A stretch of DNA of 64,000 bases from SIG672 sp045580325 (GTDB lineage Bacteria > Bacillota > Clostridia > Oscillospirales > CAG-272). The position numbers and the translations under genes were made by a program. How positions within the stretch are numbered: position 1 is the stretch's first letter; every line of letters starts with the position of its first letter. This document shows, one piece after another, positions 17,757 through 26,157 of this stretch. The stretch spans positions 1-64,000 of the forward strand of contig JAZNNR010000007.1 in NCBI GenBank assembly GCA_045580325.1, read 5' to 3'. The notes under the pieces were generated by a model. It did no database searches. It was given only the letters and a program-made list of their open reading frames with translations, and was not told the DNA's origin.

Positions 17757-20552
17757 ATGGCGGAAAGATGGCACGATAAAACTGTATCAGAGGTTGAAGA
17801 GTTAACGGGAAGTGATATACAAAATGGGCTTTCTCCCGAAATCGCGTGGGAAAGGCTTGAAAAGAACGGAAGAAACGAGATATTCCCGATCGAGCATCGC
17901 TCGATGATCGGCTATATGGCTGATTTTTCGACAAACGGACTCAGTCTTCTCCTCGTTCTCGTTTCTCTTATATCTATGTTTTTTAAGGAGTATCTCCTTG
18001 CGACCTCTGCACTTTTGCTGATAGGAGTCAGCTATTTCGTTACTTTTATGGCGTATTACAGCTCGCGTATTCTGCTCGAGCGCGCGGCGAGAAATTCGCT
18101 TCCGAACGCAAGAGTAATACGAGGCGGTAAGCTTATTACAGTAAAGCAAGACGAGATAGTGGTAGGCGACCTTATACAGCTGTCGCCGGGCGATATAGTT
18201 CCTTGCGACGCGCGTATTGTAAGCACAAATCACCTTTACATAGTTGAAACGGGTATAACCGACGGAGTCGGAAGCATACAGAAGCAGGGCGATTTTGTCG
18301 AATACAGAAACGTTCCGCCCCATATGTGCTTCAATATGGCGTGGGCGTCGACTATCGTAACAAAAGGAAACGGACGGGCTATTGCCTGCGAGGTCGGAAC
18401 CCGCACACTTGTCAGAAGAACGGGTAAAAACAAACCCGCCGCAGAATATCACAAGCTTTCTATTTTTCACACGCTAAGAAATATAGGCGGCAAGCTCAGT
18501 CTTTTCTATATAGCCGCCGCATTTGTTATATCTGTTATCTCGCTTTTGCCGTTTTTTGCCGAAAATTCACTGCGTTCGCTTCTGGTCGGACTTTCGCTCG
18601 GAGCAGCGGGACTTTCCGAATTTTTGATGCTTTTCGGATACATAATAGTCGCTTGCGGACTTTTCGATTCGCTCAGCAGAAAAAGGCAAAACGAAAAGGG
18701 CTCACTTATAAAAAATGCGGACAGGCTTGATACGCTCAAAAAGGTGGATACGGTCATAATTCCGCCCGAGGCTATCTATTCAAAGCGCGCAATGTCGCTC
18801 GAAAAGGCTTACGTGTCGGGCAAGCTGTACGACGCGTCGCAGTCGAATTTTGCGGATAATTGTCTGCGCCTTCTCAAATACGCGGTCGTTACCACAGGTC
18901 TTTACGGACAAAATAAGCTTTCGTCGGTGAGTGAGGACGGCGGTGAACTTTACACCTTTGAGGAGGATGCAATACTTCGCGCGGCATTTGACAGCGGTGT
19001 ATATAATACCTCACTTGAAAGTGAATATCCGCTTATCGAATTTAAGCGAAAGAGCGATTATAACAAATTCGACACCGCTCTTGTGCGCTTTAACGGCGAT
19101 AACACCGTGCTTCTGCGCGGCGAGGCAGACGAAATACTTTCCTACTGTACCCACTACTATGAAAACGGCAGAATATACCGTCTTGGACCTGTGGAGCGCA
19201 GTAAAATAGAGGTCGAAGCGACACAGCTTATGCGTCAGGCGTACAGAGTTGTCGCAGTAGCCTCGAAAACCTCGAGATTCAATTCGCTCACCAAACTCCG
19301 CGACAGTCAGAACGATCTGATTTTTGAAGGCTTTATAGCACTTATAGAGCCGATACTTCCGGGAGTATCTCAAACGATAGAGCGTCTGCGCAGTGCAAAA
19401 ATGAACGTTGTTCTTTTCTGCGACGATGCAAGCGAAAAAAATTATCAGATAGCAAGAGCTATCGGACTGGTTTCCTCAAGGAAAAACGTGATAAGCGGCG
19501 AAACGCTTCGTGAGCTTGTATCCGAGGAGCCTTCTCCGACCGATAAGAATATTCTCAAATATACTATGTTCGAGGGAATGACTGTCGCTGATAAAGAGCT
19601 TGCAATAAGGAAATTTAAAGAAAACGGCTCTACGGTAGCCTTCCTCGGAAATAAGCTTAAAGAAATAACCCTGCTCAAAGAAGCAGACATAGGTATAACC
19701 GAATGTATGACTCTCACAGGCGGGGACGAGGAAAACCTTGAATATATCGGCTGCGAGGCACTACGCTTCGTTTCGGACGCGGTAGTTACGATGGTCGATA
19801 TGGATTCAAGCGGCGGTCTTAATTCTGTTGCCGACGTTATCGGAAGTGCTAAAAACATAAATAATAATATCGACAGAATGCTCCGCTACTTAATAAGCGC
19901 GCAAAGCATACGTGCTACTATAGTTTTGTGGTCGATGCTTGTAGGGGGCTTCATTCTTTCTCCGATGGCGATACTTACGCTCGGACTTGTGTTTGATTTT
20001 TCTGCGGCGCTTATAATGGCGTTCAAGAAACCGACAAACAGAATACTAAAGGAATGCGATCGGGATATTTCGGAAAAGAGTATAACAAAAACGGCGAAAG
20101 ACTGTATAATAAAGGGATCTCTTTGCGGAGTATTTATCCTTGCAATATCTTATCTGCTTGCTCTTTTAAAGCTTATGCCGATGACATCGTTTAACGCTTC
20201 GGTCTTCGTTTCGTGCGTTACGATGTCGGCAGCTCTGATGATGCTTACGCTTAATGACAGCAGAGGAGTTACCTCCGAGCTGAGAATAAACACGGTACAG
20301 TTCATTTATCTGATACTCGTGCTTGTATTTGTAGGCGTATGCGTTTTCTTAAAGGCGTTTACTGCGGCTATAACAGATGCTCTCTTTGTTTCGAGATATA
20401 TTTTCCTGTCTGCGCTGGTCAGTGCGGTGGCAGCTCCGATATTCTCGATGCTCACGATGAAGCTGTTTGGCGGTAAAAAATTCAAAAAGTTTTCGGAAAA
20501 GGTAAAAAAGAAGATAAAAATGCCTTTGTCAAGGAAAAGGATAATTAAATAA
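17757..20552 (+). CDS. P-type-ATPase-like membrane protein lacking the catalytic Asp (predicted pseudo-ATPase)
   Basis: 931 residues with P-type ATPase layout: N-terminal actuator-like lead (WHDKTVSEVEELTG, LSPEIAWERLEKNGRNE), paired membrane spans (about 60-105 and 250-305), nucleotide-domain-like RGEADEIL, hinge-like EGFIALIEPILPGV, and six C-terminal spans. Catalytic motifs are lost: the DKTGT position reads IPPEAI (about 335-340), with Pro336 where the phosphorylated Asp belongs; TGES reads TGITDG (165-170); GDGVND reads GNKLKE (631-636). The frame is intact and codon use matches the neighbours, so this is a maintained protein, not decay. Transport by the normal cycle should be impossible; a sensory or scaffold role is inferred. 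It precedes moxR by 84 bases. Confidence 0.8.
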   Translation: MAERWHDKTVSEVEELTGSDIQNGLSPEIAWERLEKNGRNEIFPIEHRSMIGYMADFSTNGLSLLLVLVSLISMFFKEYLLATSALLLIGVSYFVTFMAYYSSRILLERAARNSLPNARVIRGGKLITVKQDEIVVGDLIQLSPGDIVPCDARIVSTNHLYIVETGITDGVGSIQKQGDFVEYRNVPPHMCFNMAWASTIVTKGNGRAIACEVGTRTLVRRTGKNKPAAEYHKLSIFHTLRNIGGKLSLFYIAAAFVISVISLLPFFAENSLRSLLVGLSLGAAGLSEFLMLFGYIIVACGLFDSLSRKRQNEKGSLIKNADRLDTLKKVDTVIIPPEAIYSKRAMSLEKAYVSGKLYDASQSNFADNCLRLLKYAVVTTGLYGQNKLSSVSEDGGELYTFEEDAILRAAFDSGVYNTSLESEYPLIEFKRKSDYNKFDTALVRFNGDNTVLLRGEADEILSYCTHYYENGRIYRLGPVERSKIEVEATQLMRQAYRVVAVASKTSRFNSLTKLRDSQNDLIFEGFIALIEPILPGVSQTIERLRSAKMNVVLFCDDASEKNYQIARAIGLVSSRKNVISGETLRELVSEEPSPTDKNILKYTMFEGMTVADKELAIRKFKENGSTVAFLGNKLKEITLLKEADIGITECMTLTGGDEENLEYIGCEALRFVSDAVVTMVDMDSSGGLNSVADVIGSAKNINNNIDRMLRYLISAQSIRATIVLWSMLVGGFILSPMAILTLGLVFDFSAALIMAFKKPTNRILKECDRDISEKSITKTAKDCIIKGSLCGVFILAISYLLALLKLMPMTSFNASVFVSCVTMSAALMMLTLNDSRGVTSELRINTVQFIYLILVLVFVGVCVFLKAFTAAITDALFVSRYIFLSALVSAVAAPIFSMLTMKLFGGKKFKKFSEKVKKKIKMPLSRKRIIK

Positions 20553-20636
20553 TGCTTTGAGAGGGAGCTTTAAAAGGGCTTCCCCTCGGTATATAGTAAA
20601 AGAAACGATTTTTACACTGGAAAGGGGAGTTTTAAC

Positions 20637-21629
20637 TTGAACAGTAACGTAATTAGCGAAAAAATAAAGTCCGAGCAGTTCGGTGAGGCTGCAGAAATTG
20701 CCGAAAAGCTTATAAGCGAGGTTGAAAAGGTGGTCGTAGGTAAACGCTATGAGATCACTCTGCTCATCTGCGCTATGCTTTCCTCTTCACACGTGCTTAT
20801 AGAGGACGTGCCCGGTGTTGGTAAGACCACTCTTGCGGCGTCCCTTGCAAAAGCGGCAGGACTTTCCTTTAAGCGCGCACAGTTCACTCCCGACGTTATG
20901 GCATCTGACATCACAGGATTTAATATATATAACAGACAAAGTGAAAACTTTGAGTTCAGAGAAGGACTCGTTGCCTGCAATATGCTCCTTGCCGACGAGA
21001 TAAACCGCGCATCACCCAAAACACAGTCGAGTCTTCTTGAGGCGATGGAGGAGTTTAAGGTTACGGTTGACGGTGTTACTTACGAGCTTCCGAAGCCCTT
21101 TATTGTAATTGCCACACAGAACCCGTCGGGCTTTGTCGGAACTTATCCGCTTCCCGAGGCACAGCTTGACCGTTTTGCACTCAAAATAAAAATGGGGTAT
21201 CCCTCACCGGAGGAAGAGGTAAATATTATAAGCGACAGAATGGAAGCAAATCCCATTCATAATATAACGGCAATTACCGACGTTAAAACCATCGAAAGTA
21301 TGCGAAAGGTGGTTATGAACATAAAAATGGATAGAGAGATATGCAAATATATCGTAAGCCTTGTTTCGTCAACACGTTCGCACCCGTCTGTTCTTCTCGG
21401 AGCTTCGCCGAGAGCCTCTCTTGCGCTTATGAATCTCTCTAAAGCGTGGGCATTTATGCACGGACGCGACTATGTTATTCCCGAGGACGTACGTGCACTA
21501 TATAAGCAGGCTCTTGTCCATAGAATAATTCTCAGTCAGGAGGCACGCCTTGGACAAAGCAGCGCAGAAAGTATCCTTGCAGAGATACTCTCTCACACTC
21601 CCGTGCCTTATAAGGGAACAAGAGAATAA
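20637..21629 (+). CDS. MoxR family AAA+ ATPase
   Basis: 330-residue MoxR-type chaperone ATPase. Walker A DVPGVGKT (about 57-64), Walker B LADEINRASPKTQSSLLEAM, sensor 1 VIATQNP, and the lid segment LGASPRASLALM are all family signatures. MoxR proteins are thought to help assemble or activate protein complexes, usually with the DUF58 partner encoded next. Start is TTG at 20637 with AAAGGGGAG seven to eight bases upstream. The GGAAAGGGGAG site and an imperfect GAGGGAGC hairpin lie in the 84-base gap before it. Confidence 0.92.
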   Translation: MNSNVISEKIKSEQFGEAAEIAEKLISEVEKVVVGKRYEITLLICAMLSSSHVLIEDVPGVGKTTLAASLAKAAGLSFKRAQFTPDVMASDITGFNIYNRQSENFEFREGLVACNMLLADEINRASPKTQSSLLEAMEEFKVTVDGVTYELPKPFIVIATQNPSGFVGTYPLPEAQLDRFALKIKMGYPSPEEEVNIISDRMEANPIHNITAITDVKTIESMRKVVMNIKMDREICKYIVSLVSSTRSHPSVLLGASPRASLALMNLSKAWAFMHGRDYVIPEDVRALYKQALVHRIILSQEARLGQSSAESILAEILSHTPVPYKGTRE

Positions 21630-21671
21630 TCAAAATAATTTCAGATATAATTTTAGTTACGGTTAAAAATT

Positions 21672-23015
21672 ATGAAAGAAGTATTACTTAAAATAAAAGA
21701 GTTTTTCTTTCGGGTGGCTCGTTGGTATGGGCAAAAAAGCTTTTCGCTTGACAGAGGCGTTTTCGGCTATCTTTTTGTTCTTCTTGTAGCACTTTTTGCG
21801 ACGCAGGCGCTCATATCCCCGATAACCGCGGTGATATTTATTTTCGTTCTTCTCCTTCCGATAATATCGCTTTTGTATATGTATATATGCACGCAGTCTG
21901 TCGAGATTAGCGTAACACTCAGCAAGGACGAGCTTGAAAAATATGAGCCTACACAGCTCAGACTTTCTATTATAAACTCGAGATTTGTACCGATAAACAC
22001 GATAGAAGCAAAAATAACTCTCCCGCGAGGCGACGGAATACGAAGTGAAGAAAGAATAGTTTCACTCACTCTTCCGCCGTATGGCGACTATACCCTCACA
22101 AGCGAAATAAGCTTTCCGTACCGTGGAAATTACAGCATAGGTGTTTCTGACGTTGTATGCCACGATATTTTCGGAATGTTCAAATACAGATATAACTTAA
22201 ACATATTTAAAAATATTTTCGTACTTCCGAGAAGGGTTACACTTGACGTGCCCGAGGGTGATGACCGCTCACAAAGCAGTACCGAAATAGTATCCCGTTT
22301 CAGAGGAAATGATAGTACAGAGCAAAATGACGTGCGTCAGTATCAGATAGGGGACGCTCTGCGCTCTGTTCACTGGAAGCTGTCAAGCAAAACTCAGGAC
22401 CTTATGGTCAAGCAGTATTCTATGAACAAAGAAAAGCGGACTTATATATTCTGCGATACTGCGGCAAGATACGATGCGGAAAACGAAGAGAAATATCTTC
22501 CCGACATCAATGAGCTTGCCGTTGACGGAGTGGTTGAAACAGCCATAGCGATAGCGACCTCGGTGCTTACCAAAGGCGGAAATATCACTCTTGTCTGGTT
22601 TGACGACAGGGGAGAAAATGGAATATGCGTGCAGAGCGCAGACTCTCTGTATGAATTTGAGAGCGCTTACCGCACGTTTGCGACATCTCCCATCGCTGTT
22701 ACCGCCGAAAATATGGCAGACCTCGAAGCCTTTGCCGTAAAAGACCCCGACGCGAGTTATATCTATGTGAGTGCCTGTGTAGATGCAAATCTTCTTGCTT
22801 CACTCACAGAAAATAGACTTTATGACGATAATATTTTCAGCGGCAGTATTTCAAAAGAGCTTTACACCTATATTCCTTTTGAAAAGATCAGCAAGGGCTA
22901 TTTAAGTGAATATTCGGACGCTTTTAGCGCTACGCTTGACGAGATAAGCCACGCCGCAATAAGAGTATATGATGCCCGTACAGCTAAAAACGAAGGGCGG
23001 GTGAGCGAAAAATGA
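21672..23015 (+). CDS. DUF58 domain-containing protein
   Basis: 447-residue membrane protein. Two hydrophobic segments near residues 30-75 anchor it; the outer beta-rich part follows and then the DUF58 core (about 210-260) with FRGNDSTEQNDVRQYQIGD and LRSVHWKLSSKTQDLMVKQY. DUF58 is distantly vWA-like and pairs with MoxR and a transglutaminase in many bacteria. It overlaps the next gene by four bases (ATGA), so translation is coupled. Function of the set is not established; envelope remodelling is the usual inference. Confidence 0.88.
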   Translation: MKEVLLKIKEFFFRVARWYGQKSFSLDRGVFGYLFVLLVALFATQALISPITAVIFIFVLLLPIISLLYMYICTQSVEISVTLSKDELEKYEPTQLRLSIINSRFVPINTIEAKITLPRGDGIRSEERIVSLTLPPYGDYTLTSEISFPYRGNYSIGVSDVVCHDIFGMFKYRYNLNIFKNIFVLPRRVTLDVPEGDDRSQSSTEIVSRFRGNDSTEQNDVRQYQIGDALRSVHWKLSSKTQDLMVKQYSMNKEKRTYIFCDTAARYDAENEEKYLPDINELAVDGVVETAIAIATSVLTKGGNITLVWFDDRGENGICVQSADSLYEFESAYRTFATSPIAVTAENMADLEAFAVKDPDASYIYVSACVDANLLASLTENRLYDDNIFSGSISKELYTYIPFEKISKGYLSEYSDAFSATLDEISHAAIRVYDARTAKNEGRVSEK

Positions 23016-25855
23016 GCAAAAAAGAAAAAAAGAAGCTAAAAAAGACTAAAAAGCGTCGTACTGCTCCCGAAATATACGACCCCGAAAAGACAGAATCCTT
23101 TGAAGGCTCTGTGGTGCTCGGATATTTTCTCAGACTTCTGTGCGTCGCCTTTGCCGCTTTTTCTGTTGTTTTTATGCTTTCGAGTTCCTTTGGAATAAGC
23201 AAAGAGGTAAACGGCTTTGCTACCTTTATGTTTTGCCTTGGCACGACGATCGCGACAGCGCTCATCTTCTACGGCAAATGGAAGCTCACGCTTATCGGAT
23301 TTGGCATTATATTTGCGTATATAGCAGTAGTCAATTTCGTTTACGGAAATCCGCTTACCTTCTTCATTACAGGTATAGACGAGCTGTTTGACGCAATATT
23401 TTCGGTAATAGACAAGCGCGGATTTTATGTATATGATTTTGTCAGTATCCCGAGATTCGGATATGCAGACGGTCTTCTTAAAGGCGGTACTTACACACTT
23501 GCCTTTGTAGTATCTCTCTTTTTCACACTGTTTTCGCTCAGAAAAGTGCATCTTGCACCGTTTGTCATTCTCGGTACGGCGGTGTGCGCGGTATGCTTTG
23601 TTTATAATATAAGCGAAAGCAACTGGGGGATAGCACTTCTTGTTACCGCCCTCGCGGCTATGGTGGCACTTGCGAGATACGACAAAGCGTTTATAAAAAA
23701 CAAGAAGTCAAAGAAGAGCAGAGCATACAGCGGATACGTTTCGGCTATGGCGGGACTTCTTTGTCTTGCGATAGTTCTTGTTCCCGCGCTTGCTGTGAAA
23801 AAATCCTTCCGCGAGATAGACTTTATACAAAAGCCGCTTGATAATATCAGAACAAAGGTTACTGCCATTTTGCTTGGCTTTGATCCTGAAAATAATAAGA
23901 TGAATACGCTTGAAGACGAGGTTTCTACGGGTTTTGAAGAGATCAAGACGTCGGGGGATACGCTTTTCAAGGTAAGGGCTTATTCTAACAGACCGATATA
24001 TCTGCGGTCTTGGATAGGGGACAGCTACGACATTAAAAACGATTCGTGGAGCGTTCTCAGCGAAGAAAGCTATAAAGAGCTTACCGATCTGATGTCAAAT
24101 GGAGGCGGACGCGCGTTTAGCGGAGATGCGCTTACTTATCACCTTTACAATCTCTACTATCATTACAACGTAGATGAAAAAAACTTTCCGAAGGACAAGG
24201 GATATACAAGCAGGGACTATGCCTTTACGGCGACGATGGTAGATATTCAGTATGTCGGAAATTCGGGACAGCTCTACATTATGCCGACAGTTTATGCCCA
24301 GCCTATCGGTCTTTATACTTACGGCTCTTCCGAAGAGGAGTACACCGATGCGTTTAACGTGTATTCTGACGGCATGTATAACTCCGGTATGGTATTTCAT
24401 ATCAATAGGAGTTACCGCGCACCTGCGATAATTCCGAATTATAAAAACCGAAATTATGAATCCGTTTCGGAAAACGACGCAAAATATTTTAAGCTCCTTG
24501 CCCGGTTTATCGACAAGGAAGTGCCGAGCTATCAGTTCTCGGTTCAGGAAGAGTTTATAGAAGAACTTGACTGCGTCAAGAAGTTTAAGAGATTACTTGA
24601 CGAAAACGGACTGTACGATATGGGAATAGAACCGCTTAGAGATTATCTTATGCTTCCGAGCTATGAGCAAAGAGAGTGGTACAACGTATATGTGCGAGGA
24701 GTAAATACTTATACGCAGTTTGTAAAGGATAATTATCTCGAGGTTCCCGAGTCGCAGGCAGTTTACGAGATACGTGGCGAGCTTCTTGATGAATTTGAAA
24801 AGGCTCAGACGTCGCACGCGAAAGTAATGACGGTAATTGACTATCTGTGCGAAAATTACAAATACAGCCTCAATCCCAAGCACGATCCCGAGTTTAAGGG
24901 AAGCGTTCTTGATGAATTTTTGCTTTCCAAAAACGAAGGATACTGCGTGCAGTTTGCAAGCGCGGCGACCGTACTGCTCAGATCGCTCGGTATTCCCGCG
25001 AGATACGTTCAGGGTTATACTGCTTACGATTACGACAGAGAGGCAAAGTACGATGAGGACGGGGACAGATACTATGAGGCGAAGGTTACCGATAAGAACG
25101 CGCACGCGTGGGTAGAGGTCTATATAGAGGGTCTTGGCTGGCGCGCGTATGAAACTACACCTCCCGCGTATGATTCGATGTATTATCAAAGTCCGGGAAA
25201 TTTGAATCCATCTAAGCCAAAGCCGCCCGTAACTCCAAATCAGCCCGAGCCAAAGCCCGAGGATCCGGTAATTCCGCCGCCACCCGTGGTAGAACCCGGC
25301 GAAGAAATAGTAGATGAAATAGTCGAGAAAAACACCTTTGACATTAAAAAGTTCACAAGGTTTATGGCTCTGCTTGCTATCGTTGTAGTGGCTACCGGAG
25401 CTGCGTGGATAATCGTGCGTCGGTCGGACAATATACGCGATAAGCGAAAGGGAGTATTTGAGCGAGCGGTACACAGTAGCTTCATAGACGGCTATGACCG
25501 CAGAATGCTCGCTGTCGGAATGACAGATATGTTCTATGAAACACTGGCTATCGGTCGAGATATTCCTAAAAAGGGAGAAGCTCCGAGCGAATTTGCTATC
25601 CGCGTCGAAAAACTTTGGGCAGAAGCCCTCAGCGGCAAGGGAAGAAGGAAGAAGCGTGCTATGCTTATGACAAGGCTTCCGTACTCTGTCTGTGAAATGA
25701 CTGATATTATTTCAGGACTCGAATTCGGCGGAAGTATATCGGACAGCGAGCTTGGCAGACTCGCAGAGTATGTTCGTGAGCTTCAGAGCTGCGAATACCA
25801 AAGCAAGAATATCTTTGGAAAGATATGGTATCGGTATATTGCGTGTAAGCTTTAA
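23012..25855 (+). CDS. TgpA-like transglutaminase domain membrane protein
   Basis: 947 residues. A basic lead is followed by about six transmembrane spans (35-260), a long outer segment, a transglutaminase-like domain (about 600-720), a Pro-rich linker (NPSKPKPPVTPNQPEPKPE), and one further span near residue 785, then a cytoplasmic tail. The catalytic pattern is Cys645 (GYCVQFASAA) and His698 (NAHAWVEV); the third residue, usually Asp, is Glu714 (WRAYETTPP). It completes the MoxR-DUF58-TgpA trio. Activity could be peptidase or amide transfer on envelope proteins. Confidence 0.88.
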   Translation: MSKKEKKKLKKTKKRRTAPEIYDPEKTESFEGSVVLGYFLRLLCVAFAAFSVVFMLSSSFGISKEVNGFATFMFCLGTTIATALIFYGKWKLTLIGFGIIFAYIAVVNFVYGNPLTFFITGIDELFDAIFSVIDKRGFYVYDFVSIPRFGYADGLLKGGTYTLAFVVSLFFTLFSLRKVHLAPFVILGTAVCAVCFVYNISESNWGIALLVTALAAMVALARYDKAFIKNKKSKKSRAYSGYVSAMAGLLCLAIVLVPALAVKKSFREIDFIQKPLDNIRTKVTAILLGFDPENNKMNTLEDEVSTGFEEIKTSGDTLFKVRAYSNRPIYLRSWIGDSYDIKNDSWSVLSEESYKELTDLMSNGGGRAFSGDALTYHLYNLYYHYNVDEKNFPKDKGYTSRDYAFTATMVDIQYVGNSGQLYIMPTVYAQPIGLYTYGSSEEEYTDAFNVYSDGMYNSGMVFHINRSYRAPAIIPNYKNRNYESVSENDAKYFKLLARFIDKEVPSYQFSVQEEFIEELDCVKKFKRLLDENGLYDMGIEPLRDYLMLPSYEQREWYNVYVRGVNTYTQFVKDNYLEVPESQAVYEIRGELLDEFEKAQTSHAKVMTVIDYLCENYKYSLNPKHDPEFKGSVLDEFLLSKNEGYCVQFASAATVLLRSLGIPARYVQGYTAYDYDREAKYDEDGDRYYEAKVTDKNAHAWVEVYIEGLGWRAYETTPPAYDSMYYQSPGNLNPSKPKPPVTPNQPEPKPEDPVIPPPPVVEPGEEIVDEIVEKNTFDIKKFTRFMALLAIVVVATGAAWIIVRRSDNIRDKRKGVFERAVHSSFIDGYDRRMLAVGMTDMFYETLAIGRDIPKKGEAPSEFAIRVEKLWAEALSGKGRRKKRAMLMTRLPYSVCEMTDIISGLEFGGSISDSELGRLAEYVRELQSCEYQSKNIFGKIWYRYIACKL

Positions 25856-26150
25856 AAACCGCAAACTGCCACTTCGAATATAGTAATATTTATTTTTCAG
25901 TAAAGTTTTTGGAGTTCCAAGAACCTTTTTTCAAAAAGGTCCTTGGCGGGTTTTAGGGCAAAAACCGACACTTCGTGTCGCTTGGCAGTTTCGCTATCAG
26001 ACAGCCGTCTGATTTTTCGCTTCGCGAAAACCGCAAACTGCCACTTCGAATACAGTAATATTTATTTTCAGCAAAGTTTTTGGAGTTCCAAGAACCTTTT
26101 TTCAAAAAGGTTCTTGGTGGGTTTTAGGGCGAAGCCCTAAGAAAAGGAGA
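25855..26150 (+). repeat. Tandem noncoding repeat with terminator-like hairpins
   Basis: The 302-base gap before the helicase holds a tandem duplication with a period of 172 bases: AAAACCGCAAACTGCC starts at 25855 and again at 26027. Each unit contains TAATATTTATTTT, AAAGTTTTTGGAGTTCC and the hairpin CCAAGAACC/GGTTCTTGG (25917-25946 and 26088-26117), the same dispersed element as at 7903. The first unit also has GACACTTCGTGTC, TCAGACAGCCGTCTGA and a CGCTTCGCG hairpin that the second lacks. No coding signal. Confidence 0.8.
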
Positions 26151-26157
26151 TTAAAAA

